NCBI GenBank assembly: GCA_002753335.1
Contig: PEAD01000011.1
Span: 22,975 to 86,974, forward strand
DNA: 64,000 nt
Source: Nitrospirae bacterium MYbin3
GTDB taxonomy: Bacteria > Nitrospirota > Thermodesulfovibrionia > Thermodesulfovibrionales > Dissulfurispiraceae
Reading direction: 5' to 3'
The position numbers were made by a program, and so were the translations under genes. This document shows, piece after piece, positions 1 to 7,494 of this stretch (position 1 is its first letter; each line of letters begins with the position of its first letter). The notes beneath the pieces were generated by a model, which was not told where the DNA came from, made no database searches, and worked only from the letters and a program-made list of their open reading frames with translations.

Positions 1-247
1 CGGGCCTGAAGTTGTTGAGGGTGTCAAAAGAGCATCCGGTGATGGTTCCTATATAATCGAAAAAAGCAGCAAACATTGCGTTGATCTGCCTGCCGCAAAC
101 AAACAGCAGGCGTTGTCATTAAACATCCCCGAGCAAAACATATGGATTTCGTCAGAATGCACCTTCTGCATGCCCGAAAAATATTATTCATACCGCTTCG
201 CAAAAAGCACCACAGGAAGACAGTACGGGCTTATAGGGATTTTGTAA
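1..247 (+). CDS. C-terminal fragment of YfiH/laccase-domain (DUF152) protein
   Basis: The window opens inside this gene; about 81 residues in frame 2 are visible and end at TAA 245-247. The tail has a Cys-containing stretch (residues SSECTFC) followed by a Tyr/Arg-rich segment and a TGR motif before a short hydrophobic end, the pattern expected for the C-terminus of the YfiH family (multicopper polyphenol oxidoreductase-like, reported to act as purine nucleoside phosphorylase). Its stop is one base before the rlmN start, so the two are probably co-transcribed. The identification rests on a short tail and is moderate. Confidence 0.6.
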   Translation, partial: GPEVVEGVKRASGDGSYIIEKSSKHCVDLPAANKQQALSLNIPEQNIWISSECTFCMPEKYYSYRFAKSTTGRQYGLIGIL

Positions 248-248
248 T

Positions 249-1268
249 ATGGAAACAAACCTCAAAACGCTTTCGGCAGATGAGTTTGCTTTATACATAG
301 TTGATGCAGGACTCCCAAAATACCGAGCAAAGCAGCTCCTGCACTGGATTTACGAAAAACATGCCGCATCTATTCAGGACATTACCGAGCTTTCAAAAGA
401 TCTGAGAAAAAAACTTTCAGAAAACGCATACATCGGCAGCCTGTCTCCCATCGAAAGACTAAAATCAAAGGACGGCACCGAAAAGTTCCTGTTTGGGCTT
501 GAGGACAATCAAACCATAGAGAGCGTTTTGATACCTGACGAAGATAGGCTAACGCTTTGCATTTCTTCGCAGGTGGGTTGTGCTATGGGATGCAGGTTTT
601 GTCTTACAGGAAAACTCGGTTTAAAAAGAAACCTATTACCTCATGAAATATTCGATCAGATTATAAGTGTCAGCAGAAGCATAAAACCTAAGGTGATAAC
701 AAACATTGTTCTTATGGGCATGGGCGAGCCTCTTGCCAACTTCGAGAATGTGTGCGTTGCACTGCGGCGCATAGTTGACCTGATGAAAATTTCACCGAGA
801 AAAATTACGCTTTCAACCTCAGGCATTGCGCCCAAAATCCTTGAACTGCCGAAAAATGCACCTATGGTCAATCTTGCAATATCTCTTAACGCCACAACCG
901 ATGCGGTGCGGGACTATATAATGCCGGTGAACAAAACCTATCCCCTGAGAAATCTGCTCGATGCATGCCGCAGATTTCCGCTTCCTTCAAGAAGACGCAT
1001 CTTTTTCGAATATGTGCTGCTGAAAGGCGTCAACGACTCGGAAGAAGACGCAAAGAGACTGGTAAAGCTGCTGAAGGGAATACCGTTGAAGCTCAACTTA
1101 ATCCCCTTGAACCCTTTTGAGGGCTGCGCTTTCGAAAAACCGGCAGATGCAGATGTGCTGCGCTTTCAGGAAATTCTTACAGCAGCAAAATTTACCACAC
1201 TGATACGAAAGAGCAAAGGACAGGATATATTAGCCGCCTGCGGCCAGTTAAAGGCAAAATACAAATAG
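249..1268 (+). CDS. rlmN: 23S rRNA / tRNA adenine C2-methyltransferase RlmN
   Basis: Radical-SAM enzyme that methylates C2 of A2503 in 23S rRNA and A37 in a subset of tRNAs, in the cytoplasm. At 339 residues it has the usual family length. The radical-SAM cysteines are C111, C115 and C118 (CxxxCxxC), the upstream acidic residue of the family is E91 (IESVLIP), and the C-terminal catalytic cysteine is C331 near the end. A GMGEP motif follows the SAM domain, as expected. It begins one base after the stop of the YfiH-like gene, with a weak AGGG upstream, suggesting translational coupling. No anomalies seen. Confidence 0.96.
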   Translation: METNLKTLSADEFALYIVDAGLPKYRAKQLLHWIYEKHAASIQDITELSKDLRKKLSENAYIGSLSPIERLKSKDGTEKFLFGLEDNQTIESVLIPDEDRLTLCISSQVGCAMGCRFCLTGKLGLKRNLLPHEIFDQIISVSRSIKPKVITNIVLMGMGEPLANFENVCVALRRIVDLMKISPRKITLSTSGIAPKILELPKNAPMVNLAISLNATTDAVRDYIMPVNKTYPLRNLLDACRRFPLPSRRRIFFEYVLLKGVNDSEEDAKRLVKLLKGIPLKLNLIPLNPFEGCAFEKPADADVLRFQEILTAAKFTTLIRKSKGQDILAACGQLKAKYK

Positions 1269-1279
1269 GGTCTTCAGGT

Positions 1280-1921
1280 TTATTGGTACAGATTATTCTG
1301 CTTTATATATGCCGCAATTTTCAGGGGAACAAAATCTCTGATAGCTTTATTTTCTTTGATTCGTTTTCTTATTAGAGTAGAGGATATGGCATATGGCGTA
1401 ACGCTGATTAGTTCAGCTGCCCCGCCATTTTTTAGTTTCAACTCAAAATGCTCCTGTCTTTTTACTCTATGCGCCATTGCTTCTAGCAGATATGGCGACT
1501 TGTTAATATCCGAAATATCCAAGCCGGGCCTTGTGATGACAATAATATTTATCGATGACAGGATTTTATCCGGATGCCGCCAAAGAGGCAGGTCTAAAAA
1601 CGCATCTATTCCGAGTATTAAAAAAAGTTCGTCCTTCGGATAAAGCCGCATTAGTCGGCTGACAGTATCAACGGTGTATGATTTGCCGCTTCTCGCAGTC
1701 TCTATGTCCGATACTTCAAAATGGCTGTTTGATGAAACAGCTATGGCGGTCATCTCATAACGGAGTTTTGCTTCAACAAGATTCTGCGATTTTAAAGGAG
1801 GATTACCGGAAGGTACGAATAAGATTTTTTCGAGACCGCATTTTTTTCTGACCTCTTCGGCGGCCTTCAGATGCCCGTAATGAATGGGGTTGAAGGTTCC
1901 GCCGAAAATGCCCAACCGCAA
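1280..1921 (-). CDS. nadD: Nicotinate-nucleotide adenylyltransferase NadD
   Basis: Transfers AMP from ATP to nicotinate mononucleotide to give deamido-NAD, the central step of NAD synthesis. The nucleotidyltransferase signature GTFNPIHYGH lies at residues 9-18 and the second signature ISSTLIRKRI lies near the C-terminus. The start is a TTG codon (complement of 1919-1921), chosen because AAAGGA, which itself overlaps the stop of the upstream gene, sits 7 nt before it and because the signature must be N-terminal. 213 residues is normal. It is the last gene of the leftward run proA - duplicated-domain gene - nadD; rlmN converges from the other side. Confidence 0.95.
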   Translation of the reverse strand: MRLGIFGGTFNPIHYGHLKAAEEVRKKCGLEKILFVPSGNPPLKSQNLVEAKLRYEMTAIAVSSNSHFEVSDIETARSGKSYTVDTVSRLMRLYPKDELFLILGIDAFLDLPLWRHPDKILSSINIIVITRPGLDISDINKSPYLLEAMAHRVKRQEHFELKLKNGGAAELISVTPYAISSTLIRKRIKENKAIRDFVPLKIAAYIKQNNLYQ

Positions 1922-1932
1922 AAAAATATCCT

Positions 1933-2496
1933 TTAAGACTTTATGCCCATTTGCTGAAGCGCGTCATCGCCTCTCGATGTAAGTTTAGGCGCTTCTTCTG
2001 GAAGATACAGCATAACCCCGCCTTTGACCGGCCTGATAACAATCTTTTTTTCGCTTTCAAGCGCGGTGGTAACCTTAATCGGGTCTTGGCCTTCAAAGCG
2101 TTTTTTGAAAGCTTCGTTGAAGCCGGAATAAACGGTGTGGATGCCTTTGTAGTTGCCTTTTCTGAGTGTAACTATCGCTTTTTTTATGAACTCTTCCGGT
2201 GTGATACTTACAGAAGGGTCCAGCTTCATCTGTTCGAGTGCATCATCGCCCCTTGATGTAAACGTGGGGGCTTCTTCAGGCAGATACAGCATTACGCCAC
2301 CACGCACCGGCCTGATAACAACCTTGCCCTCGCTTGCAAGCTGCGTGGTTACTTTGATGGGGTCTTCGTTGGCAAAATGTTTTTTAAAAGCCTCGTTGAA
2401 GCCGGAATAAACGGTGTGGATGCCTTTGTAGCTGCCTTTTCTGAGCGTAACTATCGCCTTTCTGATAAACTCTTCCTTGGTAAGATTTTCTGCCAT
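1933..2496 (-). CDS. Protein of two near-identical ~90-residue domains (winged-helix-like)
   Basis: I cannot name a family. The 187-residue product is a tandem duplication: residues beginning EEFI(R/K)KAIVTLRKG are repeated with 70 of 85 positions identical (about 82%). Each unit contains a GIHTVYSGFNEAFK helix region, a DPIKVTT segment, a short basic strand, and GGVMLYLPEEAP; this layout of helices followed by a two-strand wing looks like a winged helix, which is inference. The start ATG at 2496 is chosen over an in-frame upstream ATG because GGGGGAG lies just before it and because the upstream one would overlap proA. It lies between proA and nadD in one apparent operon. There is no signal peptide, so it should be cytoplasmic. 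Confidence 0.75.
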   Translation of the reverse strand: MAENLTKEEFIRKAIVTLRKGSYKGIHTVYSGFNEAFKKHFANEDPIKVTTQLASEGKVVIRPVRGGVMLYLPEEAPTFTSRGDDALEQMKLDPSVSITPEEFIKKAIVTLRKGNYKGIHTVYSGFNEAFKKRFEGQDPIKVTTALESEKKIVIRPVKGGVMLYLPEEAPKLTSRGDDALQQMGIKS

Positions 2497-2521
2497 AACT
2501 CCCCCTTTAAGTTGGTCTGAT

Positions 2522-3778
2522 TTATTCTCTAAGCTGGCCGCTTCCGAACACAATAAACTTGGTGCAGGTCAGTTCTTCAAGTCCCATAGGTCCACGCGCA
2601 TGAATCTTGTCTGTGGATATTCCGATTTCGGCGCCGAGTCCGAACTGAAAACCGTCATTTAGCCTTGTGGATGCATTCACAAGAACTGCCGAAGAATCCA
2701 CCTCTTTTAAAAAACGCATAGCTTTTTCGTAATTTGCAGTGACTATAGAATCGGAATGAGCAGAGCTGTAGGTCGAGATATGCTCTATCGCCTCGTCTAT
2801 ATCAGCCACAATTTTCAGATTCATAACAAGCGTCAAATATTCGTTGTGGAAATCTTCTTCAGAGGCTTTCTTCAGGTCAGGATATTTTGCGGTGGTTTTT
2901 GCACAGCCCCTAAGCTCAACCCCTGCATCCTTAAACCGTTTGATAGCAGCAGGCAGAAATTTATCAGCAATCGCCTCGTCAACAAGCATAGTTTCCATGG
3001 CATTGCAGGTGCCGGGCCGCTGCACCTTTGAGTTAAAGCAGATATCTTCTGCCATCTTCATATCAGCATCTCTGTCAACAAACACATGACAAACACCCTT
3101 GTAATGTTTAAGCACAGGAATCCGCGAGTTTTCTGTGACTGTCCTTATCAGTCCTTCCCCGCCGCGCGGAATTATCAGGTCTATGATGCCTTCAAGTTTT
3201 AGCATCTCGTTGACAGCTTCCCTGTCCGGAATGTCGATAAAAGTTATAGCACCTTCATGGATTCCGTGGGCTTTTGAAACTTCCCGAAGTATGGCAACTA
3301 TAGCTTTATTCGAATTTATGGCTTCTGAGCCGCCGCGCAGTATCACAGAATTGCCCGCTTTCAGGCAAAGGCTTGTAGCATCAGCTGTCACATTAGGACG
3401 AGCTTCGTATATTATGCCTATTGTTCCAATCGGCACACGCATTTTGCCTACGGTCATGCCGTTAGGACGCTGCCACATCTTAAGCACTTCGCCCACCGGG
3501 TCAGGAAGCTGCGCAACTTCCAAAAGCCCTTGTGACATCTCTGCCACACGCTTATCATTCAGCGTAAGCCTGTCTATCATTGCTGCTGATAGACCTTTAG
3601 CCTTGGCGTATTCTATATCTTTTTGGTTTGCAGCTATAAGCTCTGCCGATTTATCTCTAAGCGCTTCGGCCATTTTTGCAAGAACAAGATTTTTTTGTGC
3701 GGACGATGCTTTGGCAAGGCTTTTTGCTCCAAGCTTAGCTTCCTTAGCTTTATTAAGTATTAACTGCTTTATCTCCAC
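2522..3778 (-). CDS. proA: Gamma-glutamyl phosphate reductase ProA
   Basis: NADPH-dependent reduction of gamma-glutamyl phosphate to glutamate semialdehyde, the second step of proline synthesis. 418 residues is the family length. The aldehyde-dehydrogenase-fold features are present, including the active-site cysteine in RPGTCNAMET and the GGSEAINSN and ARGPMGLEELT blocks. The start is a GTG (complement of 3776-3778) preceded by GGAGGAG. proB is not in the window; proC lies far away at 42.7 kb. It is the first gene of a leftward cluster and is divergent from def. Confidence 0.97.
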   Translation of the reverse strand: MEIKQLILNKAKEAKLGAKSLAKASSAQKNLVLAKMAEALRDKSAELIAANQKDIEYAKAKGLSAAMIDRLTLNDKRVAEMSQGLLEVAQLPDPVGEVLKMWQRPNGMTVGKMRVPIGTIGIIYEARPNVTADATSLCLKAGNSVILRGGSEAINSNKAIVAILREVSKAHGIHEGAITFIDIPDREAVNEMLKLEGIIDLIIPRGGEGLIRTVTENSRIPVLKHYKGVCHVFVDRDADMKMAEDICFNSKVQRPGTCNAMETMLVDEAIADKFLPAAIKRFKDAGVELRGCAKTTAKYPDLKKASEEDFHNEYLTLVMNLKIVADIDEAIEHISTYSSAHSDSIVTANYEKAMRFLKEVDSSAVLVNASTRLNDGFQFGLGAEIGISTDKIHARGPMGLEELTCTKFIVFGSGQLRE

Positions 3779-3873
3779 TACTCCTCCATATCTTTATCAT
3801 ATAAATTATCCTTAAAATGCACTTGAAAAGCAACACTTTTTTTATTCGTGATGTTTTTGGGCCCCGAACCCTG

Positions 3874-3882
3874 TGTTATAAT
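3874..3882 (+). promoter_or_regulatory. Extended -10 promoter of def
   Basis: TG-T-TATAAT matches an extended -10 element exactly. It ends 7 bases before the chosen def start ATG at 3890, so transcription would start at or next to the A of ATG. No -35 element is convincing, which is usual for extended -10 promoters. Confidence 0.55.
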
Positions 3883-3889
3883 TACTGCC

Positions 3890-4405
3890 ATGGCTATCCT
3901 CGAAATCAGAAAATATCCTGACGAAGTGCTTAAGAAAAAGGCTCTGCCTGTCGAAAAAGTGACCGACAAAATACGCACGCTTATCGATGACATGATAGAG
4001 ACGATGCATGCAGCGCCGGGTGTGGGGCTTGCTGCACCGCAAGTTGGGGTTTCGAAAAAAATTATCGTTATCGATATCAGCTCAAAGGAAGAGCAGTACC
4101 CTCTTATTGCCCTTATCAACCCCGAGATCATAGATACTGATGGACTGGTAAGCTCTGATGAAGGATGCCTTAGCCTGCCCAAATACACCACGGTAGTAAA
4201 AAGGGCTGAGCGGGTTGTGGTTAAAGGCATTGACAGAGAAGGCCGGGAAGTTGTTATAGAGGCTGACGGGCTCTTAGCAAGGGCGCTGCAGCACGAAATG
4301 GACCACCTTGACGGGCTGCTGCTTATAGACAGAATAAGCTCCATCAAAAGAGAATTTTTCAAGAAACGCTATCAGAAAGCTTTGGCTAACGCAGCCAAAG
4401 AATAG
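3890..4405 (+). CDS. def: Peptide deformylase
   Basis: Metalloenzyme that removes the N-formyl group from nascent proteins. All three motifs are present: GVGLAAPQVG at residues 44-53, EGCLSLP at 91-97 with metal ligand C93, and HEMDH at 135-139. An in-frame ATG at 3848 would add 14 residues not typical of the family and lies upstream of a strong -10, so I choose ATG 3890 (171 residues). No Shine-Dalgarno precedes it, so the message is probably leaderless. It is followed by fmt after 9 bases, the common def-fmt pair that acts on opposite ends of the formyl-methionine cycle. Confidence 0.95.
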   Translation: MAILEIRKYPDEVLKKKALPVEKVTDKIRTLIDDMIETMHAAPGVGLAAPQVGVSKKIIVIDISSKEEQYPLIALINPEIIDTDGLVSSDEGCLSLPKYTTVVKRAERVVVKGIDREGREVVIEADGLLARALQHEMDHLDGLLLIDRISSIKREFFKKRYQKALANAAKE

Positions 4406-4414
4406 GCTGTTCAG

Positions 4415-5350
4415 ATGTCCATAATTTTCTTTGGCACTCCTGATTTTGCGGTTCCTTCTTTTCAGGCTCTTCTCGATGCAGGTGAAGACGTAAGGCTTGT
4501 CATAACTCAGCCGAATAAGCTGAAAGGCAGGGGCCATAAACTTTCGATTCCACCTGTCAAACAGGCTGCGCTTGCAAACAGCATCGAAGTTGAGCAGCCC
4601 ACAAACATTAGGACCGATGAGTTCGCCGAAAAGATTTCTTTGCTCGAGCCTGAGTTCATCATTGTTGTTGCTTATGGAAAAATTCTGCCGCGCAGAATAC
4701 TTGATATTCCACAGAGGGGCTGCGTTAATGTGCATGCCTCGCTTTTGCCCCAATATCGTGGCGCAGCACCTATACAATGGGCGCTGATAAACGGTGAGAG
4801 TTTTACAGGCGTAACTACTATGCTTATGAACGAAGGCCTCGACAGCGGAGATATTCTTTTGCAGAGAGAAGAAAAGATATTGGATGACGACAATGCCATG
4901 ACTCTTTTTGAAAGACTGTCGCACCTAGGAGGACAGCTTATAATTGAAACCGTTAACGGGATGCGAAAGGGAATAGTGAAGCCTGTCCCACAAACCGGAG
5001 AGCCTACCTATGCGCCTCCGCTAAAAAAAGAAAACGGCAGGATTAACTGGAACATGCCTGCTAAAAAAATTGAAGCGTTCATCAGGGGTGTGACTCCTTG
5101 GCCTTCAGCCTTCTGTTTTTTTTATCAGGAGAGGATAAAGATTCTAAAAGCAAGTCAGCAGTCAGCAGTCGGCAGTCGGCAGTCGGCAGTCCTAGGCAGA
5201 ATTCAGCAAACGCCTTCCGGAGAATTAGTTGTTGAAACAGGAGAAGGCATGCTTCTTATCGAAGAGCTTCAGCCCGAAGGCAAAAAGACTATGTCAGGAA
5301 AAGCTTTTGCGGCCGGCCGAAGAATAACCGAAGAAAGCTTTCTCTCATAG
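4415..5350 (+). CDS. fmt: Methionyl-tRNA formyltransferase
   Basis: Formylates Met-tRNA for initiation using 10-formyl-THF. The N-terminal formyltransferase fold carries the SLLPQYRGAAP signature with preceding NVHA, and the C-terminal OB-like domain begins near residue 205 (PPLKKENGRINW). Total length (311) is normal. Odd feature: residues about 247-259 (SQQSAVGSRQSAV) are encoded by a 7-bp tandem repeat placed between two strands of the C-terminal domain, described separately. It overlaps nothing and sits directly downstream of def. Confidence 0.95.
   Translation: MSIIFFGTPDFAVPSFQALLDAGEDVRLVITQPNKLKGRGHKLSIPPVKQAALANSIEVEQPTNIRTDEFAEKISLLEPEFIIVVAYGKILPRRILDIPQRGCVNVHASLLPQYRGAAPIQWALINGESFTGVTTMLMNEGLDSGDILLQREEKILDDDNAMTLFERLSHLGGQLIIETVNGMRKGIVKPVPQTGEPTYAPPLKKENGRINWNMPAKKIEAFIRGVTPWPSAFCFFYQERIKILKASQQSAVGSRQSAVLGRIQQTPSGELVVETGEGMLLIEELQPEGKKTMSGKAFAAGRRITEESFLS
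5153..5191 (+). repeat. 7-bp tandem repeat inside fmt
   Basis: Two copies of AGTCAGC, three of AGTCGGC and a final AGTC, about 5.5 units in all. The unit length is not a multiple of three, so a gain or loss of one copy would shift the fmt frame. As present, the array keeps the frame open. Confidence 0.85.
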
Positions 5351-5437
5351 CCGTCCCTGCACTTTTTCGTTCAAAAAAGATGATTATGTTAACGATGATA
5401 AATTATAATACTGAAATTCATTTTAGGAGAAAACGTG

Positions 5438-6781
5438 ATGGATAAGATATTAAAAAAAGTTGAAGATCTGGCTTTGCTGCATGACAAGATAAGTCCGAAA
5501 ACCATCAAAGAAAAAAATATAAAGCTGGGGCTCAGAAATGAAGATGGCACAGGCGTATTCGTGGGCATCACCAGCAAAGGTCAGGTGATCGGTTACGAGA
5601 AAATAATAAGCGGCGACGGCTCAGAAAAGGTGCAGCCGATACATGGCAAGCTCTACTACTGCGGATATGATGTTGCAGACCTTGTAGAAGGAAAACATGG
5701 ACAGAACCGATTTGGCTTTGAAGAGACCATCTACCTTCTTTTGACAGGAGAGCTTCCGTCGCAGGAAGATCTGTACGGTTTTTCGAAAGCGCTGGGCAAA
5801 AGACGTGGTCTTCCAAAAGAAGCAAAGGAAATGATCCTGAACAGGCCTATGCATGACGACCAGATGGGCTCGTTGCATACAATAGTTTCTGCTATGCATC
5901 TTTTCGACACGAATCCGAACTCCACAGATATAAAAGATGTTACAAGACAATGCATAGATTTGATAGCAAAATTTCCGACAATCATAGCCTACAACTATCT
6001 GACTTCGGTTATGCAAAAAAAGGATCTGAAAAAATTCAAGGATCCTGACCCAGCTCTTAGCATCGCAGAAAATTTTCTGTATATGCTCTCAGGCAAGAAG
6101 CCCGAAAAATTTGTGGCTGATTTATTTGACACAATGCTTATATTCCATGCCGAACACGGCGGCGGCAACAACTCCACTTTCTCAACAAGATGTGTTTCTT
6201 CTTCCGGCGCCAACACTTACATGGCGATATGCGCCGGGATCGGTTCTCTTTCGGGCCATCTGCACGGGGGGGCAAACGAAGCCGTTGTAAGGATGATTAC
6301 CGATGTGAAAAACAAGGTCAGAGATTGGACAAATGACGATGAGATCGCCTCTTATCTGAAGCTGATGCTTGATAAGAAAGCAGGGGACAAAACAGGAAAA
6401 ATTTACGGCTTGGGGCATGCTGTTTATACAATGTCTGACCCGCGGGCGGTTTTCCTTGAAGAAAAAGCTGCAGAGCTTGCAAAAACAGCCGGAAAAGAAA
6501 AAGAGTTCTTGCTTTATAAGAAAATTGCCGCTATAGCGCCTCAGCTTGTCAAAGACAAAAAAGGCAAAGTGGTCTGCACAAACGTTGATTTTTATTCCGG
6601 CTTTGTTTATCAATGCATGGGAATACCGCAGGAGCTCTTCACACCAATATTTGCGATGGCAAGAGTGTCAGGCTGGTCGGCCCACAGAATTGAAGAAATA
6701 GTGCAGGGAAGAATTATAAGGCCTTCATTCATCTCTTCATTAAAAGGGAAAAAGAATTATATTGCGCTGTCCGATAGGTAA
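5438..6781 (+). CDS. Citrate synthase family protein
   Basis: Condenses acetyl-CoA and oxaloacetate to citrate, entry of the TCA cycle; a 2-methylcitrate activity cannot be excluded from sequence. The catalytic triad context is visible: His in GHLHGGANEAV, His in GLGHAVYTMSDPRA, and Asp in CTNVDFYSGFVY. It has 447 residues. ATG 5438 is preferred over an adjacent in-frame GTG at 5435 because AGGAGA at 5425-5430 is then 7 nt away. A TATAAT at 5404-5409 may be its -10. Its stop is 4 bases from the stop of the convergent JAMM gene. Confidence 0.92.
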   Translation: MDKILKKVEDLALLHDKISPKTIKEKNIKLGLRNEDGTGVFVGITSKGQVIGYEKIISGDGSEKVQPIHGKLYYCGYDVADLVEGKHGQNRFGFEETIYLLLTGELPSQEDLYGFSKALGKRRGLPKEAKEMILNRPMHDDQMGSLHTIVSAMHLFDTNPNSTDIKDVTRQCIDLIAKFPTIIAYNYLTSVMQKKDLKKFKDPDPALSIAENFLYMLSGKKPEKFVADLFDTMLIFHAEHGGGNNSTFSTRCVSSSGANTYMAICAGIGSLSGHLHGGANEAVVRMITDVKNKVRDWTNDDEIASYLKLMLDKKAGDKTGKIYGLGHAVYTMSDPRAVFLEEKAAELAKTAGKEKEFLLYKKIAAIAPQLVKDKKGKVVCTNVDFYSGFVYQCMGIPQELFTPIFAMARVSGWSAHRIEEIVQGRIIRPSFISSLKGKKNYIALSDR

Positions 6782-6785
6782 ACGG

Positions 6786-7181
6786 TTAACGTATATCAAG
6801 CTCTATTTCTTTAACCTTGCCATCTTTGATAGAAAACGCTTTAACTGCAGGCGCTTCTCGCAGAAGACTGACTATCACATAAACAGCGTCGTCATAAAAC
6901 GCAAGGCTAACATCTTTTGCTGAGGGAAAGGCCTCCGATGCAGGATGAGAATGGAATATAGCAAGCATCGAAAGGCCGTTGTTTCGGATATCCTTTATCG
7001 CTTTAAACTGCTCTGAAGGTTCCATAAAATAGCTCACAGGCGAAGGCTCTGTATTAGTCATCGTATATAGTTTCGATACATTCGAGTCGCTTCCGGCCAG
7101 CATCCCGCAAACCTCATTAGGCAGTCCTGCCCTACAGTAGCCTACCATTTGGTCAAAGATTGAAGAGGATATCGTCAGCAT
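6786..7181 (-). CDS. JAMM/MPN (JAB) metalloprotease
   Basis: A 131-residue stand-alone MPN domain. The JAMM zinc signature is complete: a Glu in NEVCGML near residue 21, then HSHP followed by PSAKD (H-x-H-x(7)-S-x2-D). Bacterial stand-alone JAMM proteins of this size (Mec type) trim C-terminal extensions of ThiS/MoaD-like sulfur carriers; that substrate is inference here, since no sulfur-carrier gene is adjacent. It appears monocistronic, convergent to citrate synthase and divergent from tRNA-Leu. Confidence 0.88.
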   Translation of the reverse strand: MLTISSSIFDQMVGYCRAGLPNEVCGMLAGSDSNVSKLYTMTNTEPSPVSYFMEPSEQFKAIKDIRNNGLSMLAIFHSHPASEAFPSAKDVSLAFYDDAVYVIVSLLREAPAVKAFSIKDGKVKEIELDIR

Positions 7182-7193
7182 TGCTCAGAGACC

Positions 7194-7223
7194 TTGAAAA
7201 GCGGTCATACTTCCTGTTAGTAT
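7194..7223 (+). promoter_or_regulatory. Probable promoter of tRNA-Leu
   Basis: TTGAAA (7194-7199), an 18-bp spacer and TAGTAT (7218-7223), ending 11 bases before the first base of the tRNA. Confidence 0.5.
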
Positions 7224-7234
7224 ATTCATCTTAA

Positions 7235-7319
7235 GCCGAAGTGGTGGAACTGGCAGACACGCACGTTTGAGGGGCGTGTGGGGAAACCCATGCGGGTTCG
7301 AGTCCCGCCTTCGGCACCA
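7235..7319 (+). tRNA. tRNA-Leu (anticodon GAG)
   Basis: Acceptor stem GCCGAAG/CTTCGGC, discriminator A and encoded CCA at 7317-7319. The anticodon stem CACGU/GCGUG closes loop UUGAGGG, giving GAG. The long variable arm (GGGG AAACCCAUG region) marks a class II tRNA, and the T loop is GTTCGAGTC. It is a single-gene transcript, as far as neighbours show. Confidence 0.96.
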
Positions 7320-7494
7320 TTATTTAAGATTTTCTTGTTTTTCATTAAACACCTGAAAGTTTACCGCATTGAAAAACTTGTCTATTGTAAAAACCATTGG
7401 ATTTGGATATAGATTCTGCATTTTTCATGAAAAAACCACAGCAACATTTATATAATCAATCACTCCGCGTGTGCGGAAATGTATCTTGTAATCT

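Noticed and set aside
3135..3815. Long plus-strand frame opposite proA
   Set aside because: Antisense shadow with Ser/Ala-rich sequence and no family features.
7464..7477. Terminator after rnfB (TCCGC/GCGGA hairpin)
   Set aside because: Only 5 bp with no T-run on the minus strand; too weak to call.
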